DNA from: Adiantum capillus-veneris
Lineage: Eukaryota > Streptophyta > Polypodiopsida > Polypodiales > Pteridaceae
Assembly (NCBI GenBank): GCA_014529385.2
Contig: CM043962.1
Span: 125,886,470 to 125,950,469, forward strand
DNA length: 64,000 nucleotides
Direction of reading: 5' to 3'
A program made the position numbers and the translations under genes. Numbering within the stretch: position 1 is the first letter of the stretch; every line of letters starts with the position of its first letter. Shown in pieces: positions 36,205 to 48,700 of this stretch. Below the pieces are notes generated by a model. The model worked only from the letters and a program-made list of their open reading frames with translations. It made no database searches and was not told the DNA's origin.

Positions 36205-37764
36205 TCATAGTTGTCCTCGACTATGAGGTAGAGAAGATAAAGCCTAGTCATTAGTCCGTAGTGGGTAGAGGATGCCTTTTTACCCTACGACATCATTCTA
36301 GAATGGATGACTAATCCATTTGGTGCTTGGGAATAGGTGCCGCAAGCATGTCTTCTCTTTAGTCTATATTATACTTCCAAAGTAGAGTGACAAGTTCTAC
36401 TTGGTGTTTGGGAGACGTTGTCAGCACAAACATGATCCTAAGTATGCATACTTCTTAAATTTTGTGCACAATAAAAGAAAGAGAATGAGTCTTATAAGAG
36501 AAAAACATTGTTCATTTAAAATGTGTTTTTATTTGCTTACTCTAGTGTAGCATTGTAAGCATTGACAAGGTTCATATTATTCTTAAGATAGGTTCTTTGC
36601 ATCCATCTAGCATCTTTAAAAGGATAATTCTTAAACTTAACAAGATATCATTGGATAATGTTGTTGTTTTTTAGTAGCTTGTCTTCGTGTCAAAGAATCA
36701 ATTTGGACTGGAACACCTCTTCTTGATCTTCGATCTCTATTATTGGTTCTTTTTGTGTCTCTCCTTTGTAAGGCTTGAGTAGGCTCACATGGTTAGCATT
36801 GTGAATGAGCCAATGGTTAAGCAACTTTAACTAATAATCTATCTCATTGATTGGTTTAAGAATTTCAAAACAAAGGACCATAGTATCTTTTTGCTAGTGT
36901 AGCATAATACTCTTGGTGGCTAGTAGGATTCTTGCCTGGAGTATGCCTTAGATGAGCCTTAAGAAACTCTAACAGGACCCAATAATTCTTCTTAAAAGCT
37001 AAGGCTCTTGTGTGCTTATTAGCAACAACCCTTTTTGCCTTTGCTTTGAGATGGATATAACCTCTTTAATCTTTGAACAAGATTCTTGTGAGTCTCGGCT
37101 ATATTCATCATCAGCAACAAAGATCTTCCCATATACTTTAAGTAGTAAAGGACTTTTGGATCTTCCCTCTTTATCCTCGAAAGGTACTTTCTCCATAGAA
37201 GTATGTTCAATGTCATTGTATCTATACTATATAAGAGGTAGGTACTTCTCTCATTGAAAAAGTTGATCTACTTTTATCACATAGGCTTTTAGTAGATCAA
37301 GAATCGTTAGGTTAGTTATTTCACTTTGCTTATCCGTTTGTGGATAGGCCAAAAGAAAATTTAATCTACTTCCTAGATTCTCAAAGAGACCCTTCTAGAA
37401 ATTACTGGTCATTCTAGGATCTTTGCCCGACACTATGGATGTTGGTAAGCCATGATACTTGAAAATTTGAGATCTAAAGAGGGTTGTCGTCTGATGTGTC
37501 TTAATAGTTTTTTTGACAGGCATAGAGTGTGTTTTCTTGCTAAGCCTGTCGATTGAAACAATCCAAGTTGCTTCCCTCGATTAAATTTCAATTTTTGGTA
37601 TACCACGCATTTTGAACATGCTCTTCTATGTTTACTTTTCATGGTAGACCAACAGAAATACATTTCTACTCCTCAAAGAGTAGACCGTGGAAACCCTCCC
37701 CGCATAAGGAGAAGCATGGGATTCATACATGACTTTCTTATTTTATTGGTGAGTAAAACATAGC
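36205..37764 (-). pseudogene. integrase and 3' untranslated region of element A
   Basis: The minus-strand frame 37433-37663 keeps SKCVVYQKLKFNRGKQLGLF, the zinc-finger and linker end of a gypsy integrase N-terminus. The same block in B reads SKCVVYQKTKYDRGKQPRFL. The frame at 36999-37216 corresponds to the integrase C-terminus region. The catalytic core is too decayed to read. 36205-36750 is untranslated. Confidence 0.65.
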
Positions 37765-38329
37765 CTATTGCCGTTTGAAAGATAACCATCCTTCAAGGTG
37801 AATGGTTCTTTTTTTCCTTTCCTCATACAAAGACGATACACATACGTACTTAAAGCCTTGGTCAATAGCATACTCATATATCATAAAAGATAGATCATTG
37901 CGAGTTGCTATAGACACCACATTTACCCTTGGCCGTTGTGAAAGTGTATCGACCACTTGATTGTGCTTTCCAGCAATGTGAGCAATATGAAATTTAAATT
38001 GCGAAAGAAAATTTTTCCACCTCATTTGTCTGGCGGAGAGCTTGGTTTGCGTCATGAATTTCTTGAGGCTTTGTGATCCATTCATAGAATGAATGGAGTC
38101 TCGAAGAGATAGTGCTTCCATGTGTCTAGGGTATATGTGGAATAGCTAAAAGCTTCTTTTCGTATATGCCCAAGACCCCTTCATTGGCATTGAGCCTTTG
38201 GCTCTTATATGCTATGGCATGCCCTTCTTGAAGCAATAATGCTCCAAGGCAATCACCACAAGCATCACATTGGACCTCAAATGTCTTTGAGAGATCCAGA
38301 AGCATGAGGACTGGTTGTGAGGTCCCCAA
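37765..38329 (-). pseudogene. RNase H of element A
   Basis: The frame 38126-38329 gives the RNase H start with FEVQCDACGDCLGALLLQEG and HAIAYKSQRLNANEG. The frame 37765-38121 gives RWKNFLSQFKFHIAHIAGKH followed by NQVVDTLSQRP, the end of the domain. The two are out of frame. The upstream side ends at about 38320 (SQPVLML) where unrelated DNA begins. Confidence 0.78.
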
Positions 38330-40059
38330 CCCGCCAATACCAAGATTGGGATGGGGTCCTTGATAGGTCTCTAGGACTAATAAAAATCAGAGTCTCTAAA
38401 CAAGAAAAAAATCCAAGGAATAGACCTTTACCATTGACAATGGCTTGGATCTATAGCCCTAGAAGAAGACCTATTTTTGTCTCGCAGCGAAAACAAGACA
38501 ACATATTAAAAGTCCAAAACTATTTCGGCCCTATAACTTTCACAAGTTGGGTTAAGGTATCCTCAACCAACGCTTTTTTCCCCCTAACAAATGTGAGGGT
38601 GCAGCCATTGGTGGACTCCTCTTCCAATTGGAGAAGTTTACTCAATGCTTTTAGTGCACGGGGATGGATAGTTACCTGACCAATCAGGTCCACCCATCCA
38701 TGATTGACAACCTTAGTCAATCCCCACTTACCACCCCGCACTCACACATGATTCTTTTGTTTTCTAATTACTATCACATTGTTTTAACATTTAAAATAAT
38801 GGTTTCTTTTAACTTTCCATCATAGTGATTCCTTCAATCAAGTATTAAAGACAACATTGGAAAGCATTCTTTTAGAAAACAGATATCTTTAAACTTACGA
38901 CAAAATACCGTCAATAAAAAACATTGACTATAATAACCATGACCAATACTCTTTTTATCTCAAGACCACCTAGGGGTGAAAAACGACACCCATTCCTTGT
39001 TCACAATCCGGGGTGGATAAACCCCCACCCAAGGTTCGGGGTGCCCATACACCAAACCAATTGCCCATACAACCGGGTAGCTCCCCTATGATAAAAATAG
39101 TATCCTAACTTATGCAAAAACATCAAGACATGACACAGAGTAAAAACTCATCATTCATGGGGGTAACCGACTTATCTGCAGCGGCTGGAAAACCATCATT
39201 ATTCATCAAAATATACCAAGGAGTAGGAGGTTTCTTGAGACAAGCTGTCTTAAGGATGATTATCTTTCCTAGTTCAATCTAAGCTAATCTAAACATTTCT
39301 TTCCTAATTTCCAAACAAGTATACGTTGGTTTCTTGGAAGTTACCTTCCGTTTTTGACCAATTATTCCTTTTCTGATTCTTACTCACTCCTTACGTATGC
39401 AATGTTAACTTATGAAAGAACTTAAACTATTTAAAGACTTAACTGAATAAATGGAACCCACCTGGGACTGATCGATCATCTGCTGCTGTGTCGGGGCCTG
39501 CACGTTCTCATCAGTGGGCCTACTACTAGGCACGGCTTCGTCCTCGTGCGATGCTCTAGTTCTTTTGGAGCTCTGCTCTCATCATCAGATGTAGGATTGG
39601 CTAGGGTCCTTTAACTTCTTATGCTTTTAAAAAAAAATACGTCTAATCATTAGGTAAATTATCCAAAAGCTAGACTTAACCTTTGTATTCAATCTTAACC
39701 CAATCAAGGTTAAAACTATAGTCTTAATTGGTAAATTCTTGACCTAGTAATTTCTTATTTGCCTATATACATACGATAACTTTTTCCAAAGCTTCCTTAA
39801 GGGTTTTTCTAAGTTCTCCTAATTTTCTATATCTTTTTCCTAGTTTCCTCATTAAATTTTAAGCTTGAAATCTGCTTATTTTGAGCTTAATATTTATTCT
39901 ATTTATTTTCTCTTAAAGATTTCATTTTCTCAACTTTATATCACTAGTTACACTTACTGTAATTTTCCTAGAAACTTTTGATCGCAAAGTCTATTTATTT
40001 TAATTAATCTTTTGCTAAAAATAGGACTTTTGGTCAATTTTAATTTTCTAAACTAACTA

Positions 40060-41870
40060 ATTAACTATGATATAATTATCACAAGTCGATAATGATATTT
40101 ATGACCTCTGATAATTATCTTTTAATGTTTCAACCTAATTATCTAGTTTTCATCTTTAATTTTTAGCTAGAATTAGTCCAATTTGACTTAGATAAATAGC
40201 TATATTAATTTTCTAACCTTAAGATAATTATCACGACTTCTTTATCATGAAAACTAACTCTGATAAATAGCACCTAATTATCCAACATGATTTAATAATT
40301 TGCCTCTTTAATTTTTAGCTAGAATTAGTATAATTTGACTTAGATAAATATCTTTATTAATTTTTTAATCTAAAGATAATGATTATGGAATTCTTATCAT
40401 ATAATCTAACTTTGATAAATAGCAAGTGATCATCTAACATGATTTACTAATTTCCCCCTTTAATTTTCAGCCAGAATTAGTATAGATTGACTTAGATAAA
40501 TATCTATACTAATTTTCTAACATTAAGATAATTATCAAGGTTTTTTTATTAGTATCTAACTTTTATAAATAGCATGTAATTATCTAACATGATTTAGTAT
40601 TTTTGCCCTTTAATTTTCAGTTAGAATTAGTATAAATTAACTTAGAAAAATATCTATACCAATTTGCTAATCTTAAGATAATTATCACAGCTTGTTTAGC
40701 ATGTAATCTAACTCTTATAAATAGCATGAAATTATCTAACATGATTTACAAATTTTTCTTTAATTTTCAGATAGAATCAGTATAGTTTGACTTAGATAAT
40801 TATCTATATTTTCTAACTTTAAGATAATTATCACGGCTTTGATATGCTGTTTTTCATCTTTGGTAATTACTATGTAATTATATAAACTAATTAGTTAATT
40901 TCCCTTCATAATTTATAGTCAAAATCAGACAATATTAGCTAAGGTAATTAGCTAAACTAAGTATCTATACTTAAGATAATTATCCCAACTTCCTAATGCT
41001 ATTTTTCATCTTTGTTAATTACTATGTAATTATTAAAACTAGTTAGCTAATTTCCCTTCTCAATGTATAGTTAAAATTAAATAGTATTAACATAATTAAT
41101 TAGCTAAACTAATTTTTTGTGCATAGCCTAATTATCCCAATTTTTAATAGTATTTTCTAACTTTTATAATTACTATATAATTATCTAAGTGATTTAGCTA
41201 ATTTTTTCCTTCAGTTATTCTTGAAAATAGATAATTTTATCCTAATTAATTAGCTTAACTAATTTGATGTGCATTACCTAATTATTCTAGCTATCTACTA
41301 GTGTTTTCTATCTTTGATAATTACTGTGTAGTTATTTAAGTGAGTAAGCTAATTTTTTCCTTCAATTTATGCTTAAAAATAGATAATTTTAGCATAATTA
41401 ATTAGCTAAACTAAATTTTTGTGCATGTACTAATTATTATGGCTTTCTAATAGTGTTTTCTAACTTTGATAATTACTATATAGTTATCAAAGTGATTTAG
41501 TTAATTTCTCTCTTCAACTTATGCTTAAAAACAGACAATTTTAGCTTGATTAATTAGCTAAGCTAATTTTTTGTGCATGAACTAATTATCTTGGCTTTCT
41601 AATAGTGTTTTCTAGCTCTGATAATTACTGCATAATGATCTAATGATTTAGCTAATTTTCCCCTTTAATTTATGCTTTAAAACATAGAATTTTAGCTTAA
41701 TTAATTTTCTATGCATGGCCTAATTATCATGGATTTCTAATAGTGTTTTCTAACTTTGATAATTCCTATGTAATTGTCTAAGTGATTTAGTTAATTTCCC
41801 CCTTTAATTTATGCTTGAAAATAGCTAATTTATGCTTAATTAATTAGGTAGATTACTCAAAAAATTAAGA
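40060..41870. repeat. tandem array of about twelve 150-bp AT-rich repeats
   Basis: The landmark ATAATTATC or its variants recurs near 40072, 40224, 40375, 40527, 40676, 40826, 40975, 41125, 41277, 41428, 41584 and 41721, mostly 149-152 bp apart. Units also share TTAATTTTCAG..AGAATTAGTATA (first half) or TTAGCTTAATTAATTAGCTAA (second half), so the array drifts gradually from one variant to the other. Confidence 0.85.
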
Positions 41871-42269
41871 TCTAATTTCCTTGACTTCTACACAATATAA
41901 CCAAGGTCTAAAAATTCTACTATAATTATTAGGTTTATAAAATATTTTTCTTCATAAATCAACCTCAAAATTAATCATTTTCTGTTTAATATGCAATAAT
42001 TAATTAATTAGATTATTGATCAAGCTTAAGAATTTAGTGATCATTAGTCTAATGAGAATTTAGAGAGTAATTAATAATAGGGAATGCTTAATCTTCTTAA
42101 TTGATAGTTTAATTAGGAGAAAATAATCAAAACTTAAGCTATTTTCCTAACTAACCAAAATTAGACTAATTACCTTGATTAATTACAAAGACTTTTTGCT
42201 CTCTAAGTAATTTTTGAGAGGTGTTCTCTTATACGCAAGAGAAATCTACCAGGACTCCGAGTCTGCCCT

Positions 42270-42300
42270 CAATTGTGGAGAGAGGGACCTATTTATAGGT
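42270..42300 (-). promoter_or_regulatory. TATA-box promoter candidate on minus strand
   Basis: The minus strand has CCTATAAATAGGTCCCTC followed about 30 bp on by a C/A-rich start-like region. This matches plant TATA promoters in spacing. It would drive transcription leftward into the 150-bp repeat array. Confidence 0.45.
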
Positions 42301-42697
42301 TTTTAGGGCTCATAGGTTGTTTCTGGCAATTCCTTGCACTTCAAGGCAGCCCCCAGCTTCCCCCTAGCACCACGTGTTGCTAAATTAAGCATGAGCAGGT
42401 TTATTACTGCTCCATACAGCCCCCATATGCACCAAATCGACCCTGCTAATTTTATGTCCCTTTTCATGATTAATTTTGAAAATATCTAGGGATTTTATGA
42501 CAGAAGTCTTTTACAGCAATGTTTACTAAAGCCTTACAATTTATTTAATTAATTTAATCAACAGTATAAACTTCCAAGGGCCATAACTATGCCAGTTTTT
42601 ATCGGAATTCAGTTCTGAAAATTTCTAACCATAGTAAAGTCATGATTACAGTTCCAAAAATACCAATATTTGCCACGGTCGGACAATTCTGCATTGC

Positions 42698-43460
42698 TTA
42701 GTGAAAAGCTTACTCTCTCTCACAACTTGAAAGATTACCTGGAGGTGTCACTTGTACTCCTCAAGAGAATTTGAGTGGCCTGAATATTTTTGTCCATCGT
42801 GAGTTTGAATGTGGCGGGGAATGTGGTTGAGGCATTTTTCATGCCAAAACTTGTAACTTATCAAATAGATCTTCTAGCCGCAACACGAGAAATCTTTTTT
42901 TTATAGTGATCCTATTTAGTGCTCTATAGTCGACACACATGTGATATGTGACATCTATCTTTTGCACTAAAACCGTTTTCCACCAATTCATGCACTTGCT
43001 TCATGATCTCCTCTTGTTGAGCTTGTGAAACTCAATAAGGAGGTTTATTAGGAGGTGAGCTTCCTAGTAGAAGCTCTATTGCATGGTCATCATCATTTTG
43101 GAGGTAGCTCCCTAGGGATGTCATCAATGAAAACATCGTGGAATCCATTTAGAAAATTAGACAACTCTAATTCCTCTTGATTCCCTTTATTGCTACATGT
43201 GAAAAAATTAGAATCATTTAAAGATTCTCTAACAAAAATCATATATGCAAAATTAGAGCTTTTCATTGACTTATCAAAAGCAAGCGTATTTACCAGGGAT
43301 ATGATGTTCTCCAACTCATTAGCATCTATGTACATGCTCTTTTCCCTATAGGTGAGATAGATTCCCCTTTTAGGGAACTTCATGTTGTCAACCATGCGAT
43401 TGAACCATGGTGCCCCTAGGATAACATCCTCATGTTGGAGAGGAGAGATAAACAAAAGTA
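42698..43460 (-). pseudogene. protease end and RT start of element A
   Basis: The frame 43093-43455 reads QHEDVILGAPWFNRMVDNMK (C-terminal block of a gypsy protease) and, further on, NGFHDVFIDDIPRELPPK (the DVF..DLP..LPP start of gypsy RT). Beyond it (42700-43090) traces of RT follow, but the palm with the catalytic Asp pair is gone because the 4.4-kb segment begins there. Confidence 0.75.
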
Positions 43461-43763
43461 TTCTTTGTCAATGTAGCTTTGGGCATGAAGCCTCAACTTC
43501 CCAATCAAGGGAGTAACGGAGGCTTTCGGTCCCTTGAAAGCTGTGTCAGCAGTTACAGTATCTCCCATCTCAAAAGTTTGAATGACCAACTAGGTGGCCA
43601 ACTCTATTGATGTGAGGTTGTGAGTAGAGCCAGGGTCAAACAAGATGAAGGCATCATGTTCCCTTACCTTCCCCAAGCATAAGAGAGGAATGAGCCTTTG
43701 CAATGAGTATCCTCTTATGGAGCGTCAACCATGGAAGCTCTAGGAGTGTCATTGCGTACATTT

Positions 43764-44878
43764 CTATTGGGGCAAGAACGATAACCATGTCCTTGCTCCC
43801 CACACTTCAAAGCATTTATGGTCTTTATGAAAGGCCTCTAATTCTTTGGGAGGGAGCTTATTTTTACCTTTGTAAGCTCCTTTCTCCTTGGCCTTGTTGT
43901 TGTTGATGTTGGTGTTGCCTTGGGAAGAGTTTTGAGCATTGCTCTTCCCTTTGGCTTCATTTTGATCCTTGTTTTCCATGGGCTTGACATTTCTTCTCAC
44001 CCCTTGTTGGAAATTGATCCTTGAAGCAACCATAGTGTGGTGGATGACTTCAGCGATAGTGCTAGGCCTTTGTGAGTTGACATACTCGGCCATTTCTTCA
44101 GGTAGTACCGCACAAAATTTTTGCTTTTGTTTGGAAAAGTCTATCCTTTGAAAGACTGTAGCTTTGAGATGTAAATCCCAAAACTTGTCTACATATTTGT
44201 GGATAGACTCGTCAAAGAGCAGCTTCAAGCTCCACCATTTGGTAAGCACTTTGTCCTTTACATCGCTTGCAAGAAATTGCTTCAAGATTTTTCCATGTCT
44301 TTGGGGCCTCTCCATTGACATGAAGGCTAGCCCACCATTAACAAGCAGATGTTTGGAAGTGCATAGCTACATGGTGTAGCTTGGAGGACTCCGTGAATCC
44401 CTCGTCTCCAAAGGCCGCATCAAATTGTTGGATAAAGGCCAATACTTTGTTGGTGGCACCAAAGGTGCCATCATAGGTGAGAAAAAAGATACTCTTTCCT
44501 CCCTCTTTGAATTTCTTGAGCCTTTGGGACCTTTGCCATGAGGGTAAGTTTTATGATGTCCTCCCCTCTTGTATTCTCTACAAGAATAGACATAGCTTTC
44601 GTTGAAGAGGAGGAAGGTGAAGAAGAAGGAGAAGAGGGTGACCTGTTTCATACATTTTTCTTCCTTTTTTTCCTCTCTTCCCTTTCGAAGTGACGAGGAG
44701 AAGGACTATGGGTTGACCGTTTCCTCTTGGGAGGAGTTGGCAATAGTCTAGATCGTCGTCTTCATGGAGCCACATCTTTAGAGGAACTTAGGGATTCACT
44801 TCTTTCTCGTTCTTTGGATTCCTCCTCTATTATGGGAGAGAGTCATCTTTTTGGAGTCTCATGAAGTGACCTCGTAAG

Positions 44879-44940
<62 letters not shown>

Positions 44941-45116
44941 GAGGAACGCAAATCCCATAAGCACAAAGTTGCTGGGTAACTTCGGCTTGCAAAGTAGGGT
45001 TGATGCAGCTTAGTAACAAGATAATTGATAAACATGGGGGCATCATCATTAGCACCTTCATTTGAAAAATCAAAGTTATTAATGTTCATTCTAACCTCTT
45101 GGTTATTGTCAGCCAT
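43764..45116 (-). pseudogene. gag of element A
   Basis: The ATG at 45116-45114 starts MADNNQEVRMNINNFDFSNE. The N-terminal part is then swallowed by a (CT)n array read as Arg-Glu repeats. Further on are frames with a Ser/Lys-rich stretch, then capsid-like FLASDVKDKVLTKWWSLKLL, RPSTIAEVIHHTMVASRINF and a Lys/Asn-rich basic tail. The zinc knuckle is ruined: CFEVWGARTW instead of CFKCGEQG as in B. Several frameshifts. It lies directly downstream of the A primer site and 5' LTR. Confidence 0.8.
44879..44936. repeat. (CT)n microsatellite inside A gag
   Basis: About 28 CT units within the gag reading frame, coding Arg-Glu repeats on the minus strand. Element B has no array at the equivalent place, so it arose in A or its recent ancestor. 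Confidence 0.95.
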
Positions 45117-45517
45117 GCTAATTATACTTATGTGTTTACTTAGTGTATTCTTTGGCAATTCAAAACCTTAGTTGCTACTCCTCTTAGACTTTGAAAATAA
45201 ACACTTAAGTATCTACACCCACAGCTCGGATTGGTTAATTATAGAGAGTAGTGGAGTGGGTTTGACATAGCTGAATTGCCGAGGGATAGCTCCTTTCGGA
45301 CTTCTTATGGCTCAATAATGATAAAGCTGTAGAAAAGTCTAAAAAGGCCCCATTATTAAGACCAAAGCTCTTGAGGTGTGCACCATATCTCACATACTGG
45401 GATCAACAAAATCGATAATAGCTCCTAGTCCCACTTATCCTAATATAATTAACAAAATCAAACATCAATAGGCTACTTAGGGACCTCTCTTCTTAAGAAA
45501 GAAAAGAGAAACCAAAC

Positions 45518-45529
45518 GCTCTGATACCA
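45518..45529 (-). other. primer-binding site of element A, initiator-Met type
   Basis: The minus strand reads TGGTATCAGAGC one base from the LTR. Identical to the sites of B (51717-51728) and K (60867-60878). Confidence 0.88.
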
Positions 45530-45530
45530 A

Positions 45531-46209
45531 CTTAATGAAAATGGCCTATGAACTTTAAGAATAGAGGAATTAAGAGAATTAAAGTGAGCATTTTTGTGAG
45601 ATCACTTTGAGAACATAAAGGGTGAACTTAATTGATGGTAGCAACATGAACATAGTACTTAATTAACTTGGCATGAACAATACTTTTGCAAGAGAGAGAG
45701 AGTATTAGAGAACATGACAATAGTTGAGGACCGGATTTGCTTGGAGCCGGTCCCCCCTCTAAAAGATGTTTGTATTATAGATTCTTCCATCAAGAGAGAC
45801 TTGGTACAATACAATCTTTGTGTTCCTTGTGACCTTGGTGATGCTATGAAGATGGAAAGCTTCAAGCATCACGAGCATAACATAAAGTTTGCAAAAAGCA
45901 TTAACTATCCCTTGCCTCATTCCCAAGGTCTCAAACACCTTTGAAGGTGGAGAGATCTAGCGGAGAATGAGGGTAGGGGAAAGGAAGAAGAATCATCCAT
46001 ATGAGAAAGAAGTAGTTTATCACTTATCATCACTCTTCTTGCTTAGCATAGCATAATAGCATAGTAATGAAGATGAAGAAGATGGAAATCTTAAGCATGG
46101 TTGGATTTTCATTCCAGAGCCAAGAGTGTTGGTGTAGGCTCTCCACTTCTCCACAAAGCTTGGAGAAGAAGATAGAGCTTTTGCACTTTTCACTCCATAC
46201 AATGAGAGA

Positions 46210-46251
<42 letters not shown>

Positions 46252-46282
46252 AAGAGTATACCCCCTCTCATACTTGGTCCAC

Positions 46283-46339
<57 letters not shown>

Positions 46340-47116
46340 CATTTAATTATTTCATATGGACATGTGTCCTCTTTTTCCTCTTTGAGAGAAAGAACTTAAT
46401 TATTTATCTTTATGTATCCAAATTCTCATTGGTCCTCTTGAAAACCTATCCAAAAGTATTCAAGCACATCATGAGGGCCACATATGGAGGCTCATTTGAA
46501 CATGTGTCTTTTATGCTTATTAAGTCATTTGGTTTGAATTGAATACTTCAAGCACTTAGTTGATCAAGCATGGAAAAGTTTTATGCCTCTTGAGAGTTTA
46601 CCTTTGAATTGAATACTTCAAGAACCTTAGTCGTTTAAGCATAAAAATCACCTCAAGCTTTGGGCAAGGTTCCCACAACCACTTTAAGCATCTTAGCATC
46701 TCATGCTTGGGTAGGATTCCCACCTCAAGGTTAGCCCTTGCTTGCCTAAGGTCAAAGGACTTTTTAACACTAACTTTTGGAAGTCTTTAATGAAGTTAGT
46801 CCTAAGGTCTTTTAAGCTCCATTAGATGCACATTGCTCTTTGATAGAGTACCTCCTTTTGGATCTCTATTGAGATGTAACCATCTCTCCTCTTGGCCCCT
46901 TGCTGAGGTAAATCTAGAAGTACTTATTGCACATTGCTCTTTGGTAGACCATCTCCTTTTGGACCCTTATTGAGATGCAACCATTTCTCCATTTGGTCCC
47001 TTGTTGAGATAGGTCCAGAAACACATATCTCTTGTTCCCCTTTTATCTTCCCATACTAAATGATCAGTTTAATATGAGAAAATCATTGGTAAAGTTATAT
47101 ATTATATTTTATGACA
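45531..47116 (-). mobile_element. 5' LTR of gypsy element A
   Basis: 1.59 kb ending TTATGACA. Its left terminus reads CTTAATG where TGTAATG is expected. It carries (GT)n at 46212-46250 and (CT)n at 46286-46335, absent from the 3' LTR. Confidence 0.85.
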
Positions 47117-48240
47117 GTGGCTCTCCTTTGTAAGCTTTGAGTAGGCTCACATGAAAAAAATTGTGTATGAGCCAATGATTGGGTAGCTTTAATTGATAAG
47201 CCATCTCATTGACTATCTTAAGAATTTAAAAAGGACCATAGTATCTTTTTGCTAACTTAGCATAATACTTCTGGTGGCCCGTAGGATTCTTGTCCATAGT
47301 TTGTCTTAAATGAGCCTTGGGGAGCTTTAGCACGACCCAATCATTCTCCTTAAAATCTAAGGCTCTTTTGTGCTTGTTAGCAGTAGCTATTTGCCTTTGA
47401 TGTGAGATGGATATAGCCTATTTATGCTTTTGAAAAGATTCTTGTAGATCTTGGCTATACTCATCATCAGCAGAGTGAAGATCTTCCCATGTACCTTAAG
47501 TAGCAAGGGACTTTTAGATCTTCCCTCTATGACCTCAAAAGGTGCCTTTCTTGTAGAAGTATCTTCAATGTTATTGTACGCATATTCTACAAGGGGTAAG
47601 TGCTTCTTTCATTGTGAGCATTGATCTACTTCCGTAACATAGGTTTTTAGTAGATCTAGAATCGTAAGGTTAGCTATCTCACTTTTTGTGGGTGATAGGC
47701 TAAAGAGAAATTAAGCCTTGTACCTAGGTTCTCGAAGAGGCCCTTCCAAACATACTAGGATCTCTATCCAACACTATAGATGTTGAAAAAGCCATGGTAT
47801 TTGAAAGTCCGAGACATGAAGATGGTTACCATTTGATGTGCTTTAATAGTCTTTTTGACGGTTATGAAGTGTGCTTGTTTGCTAAACCTGTTAACTATTG
47901 TCCATATTCCTGTATTTCCATGAATAGAATTGGGCAATCCAAAGATAAAATCCATGGATATACTCTCCCATTGTGAATTAGGAGTTGACAATGGCTGAAG
48001 AAATCTAGGTTGTTTCCCTCTATCATACTTCGTCTTTTGGTATACCACACATTTTGAAACATACTTTTGTATGTCTACTTTCATGGTAGGCCAATAGAAG
48101 TAGGTCTCTACTCCTTGATGAGTAGGTTGAGTCCCTTTATGCCCTGCATAAAGAGAATCATGGGATTCATACATTACTTTCTCACGAAGTGAGTTGGTAA
48201 CACATAGCCTATTTCCATAGAGAAGATAACCATCCTGCAA
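47117..48240 (-). pseudogene. integrase of element B
   Basis: The frame 47764-48240 encodes MYESHDSLYAGHKGTQPTHQ then KYVSKCVVYQKTKYDRGKQP (zinc-binding H/H and a CVVYQ in place of CxxC), SISMDFIFGLPNSIHG (first catalytic Asp in MDFI) and the start of the core, then stops. 47117-47760 is the decayed rest of the core, C-terminus and untranslated end. The left edge GTGGC is the target duplication of the nested element A. B resumes at 34858. Confidence 0.75.
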
Positions 48241-48276
48241 GGCAAATGGTTCCTCTTTCTTCCCTAATGCAAGGGC

Positions 48277-48700
48277 TCAAATCACATCCTTGAAATCAAG
48301 ATTAGTAGCATGCTCATCTATCATAAAAGATAGATCATTGTGAGTTTCTATAGATATCGCATCTGATCTTAGTCGTTGTGATAGTGCATTGGCCACTTGA
48401 TTGTGCTTGCCAGCAATGTGAGCAATATGAGAATCAAATTGCAAAAGAAAATTTGTCCACCTCATTTGTTTGTGGAGATTTTGGTTTTCATCATGAAGTA
48501 CTTCAGACTTTGGTGATCTGTCTGTAGGATGAATGGAGTCCCCAAAAGATAGTGCTTTCATGAGTCTAGGGCATGTAGAATAGCTAATAGATCCTTTTTA
48601 TATATGTTCAATACTCACTGACCGGAGTTGAGTCTTCGACTCTTGTATACTATGGCATGCCCTTCTTGAAGTCAAATTGTTCCAAGGCAATCACCACAAG
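48277..48700 (-). pseudogene. RNase H of element B
   Basis: Decayed frames with RWTNFLLQFDSHIAHIAGKH then NQVANALSQRL (end of RNase H), and upstream QEGHAIVYKSRRLNS. Same layout as in A. Confidence 0.72.

Larger units (their letters stand above)
38325..42697. mobile_element. 4.4-kb unclassified segment replacing the RT core of A
   Basis: Compared with element B, about 310 bp of pol between the RNase H start and a point just 5' of it in RT is absent and this segment stands in its place. It has no coding potential that I can recognise. On the minus strand a TATAAATAGGTCCCTCTCTC promoter-like stretch lies near 42290, followed by a 0.4-kb AT-rich run and the tandem array at 40060-41870, so it may be an LTR-type or other non-autonomous element. 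No terminal repeat or target duplication was found. Confidence 0.5.

Noticed and set aside
38319-38360. Helitron end, because GGTCCCCAACCC...GGGATGGGGTCC forms an imperfect hairpin
   Set aside because: No CTRR end, no TC start at the other side and no rolling-circle replicase. The hairpin has two mismatches.
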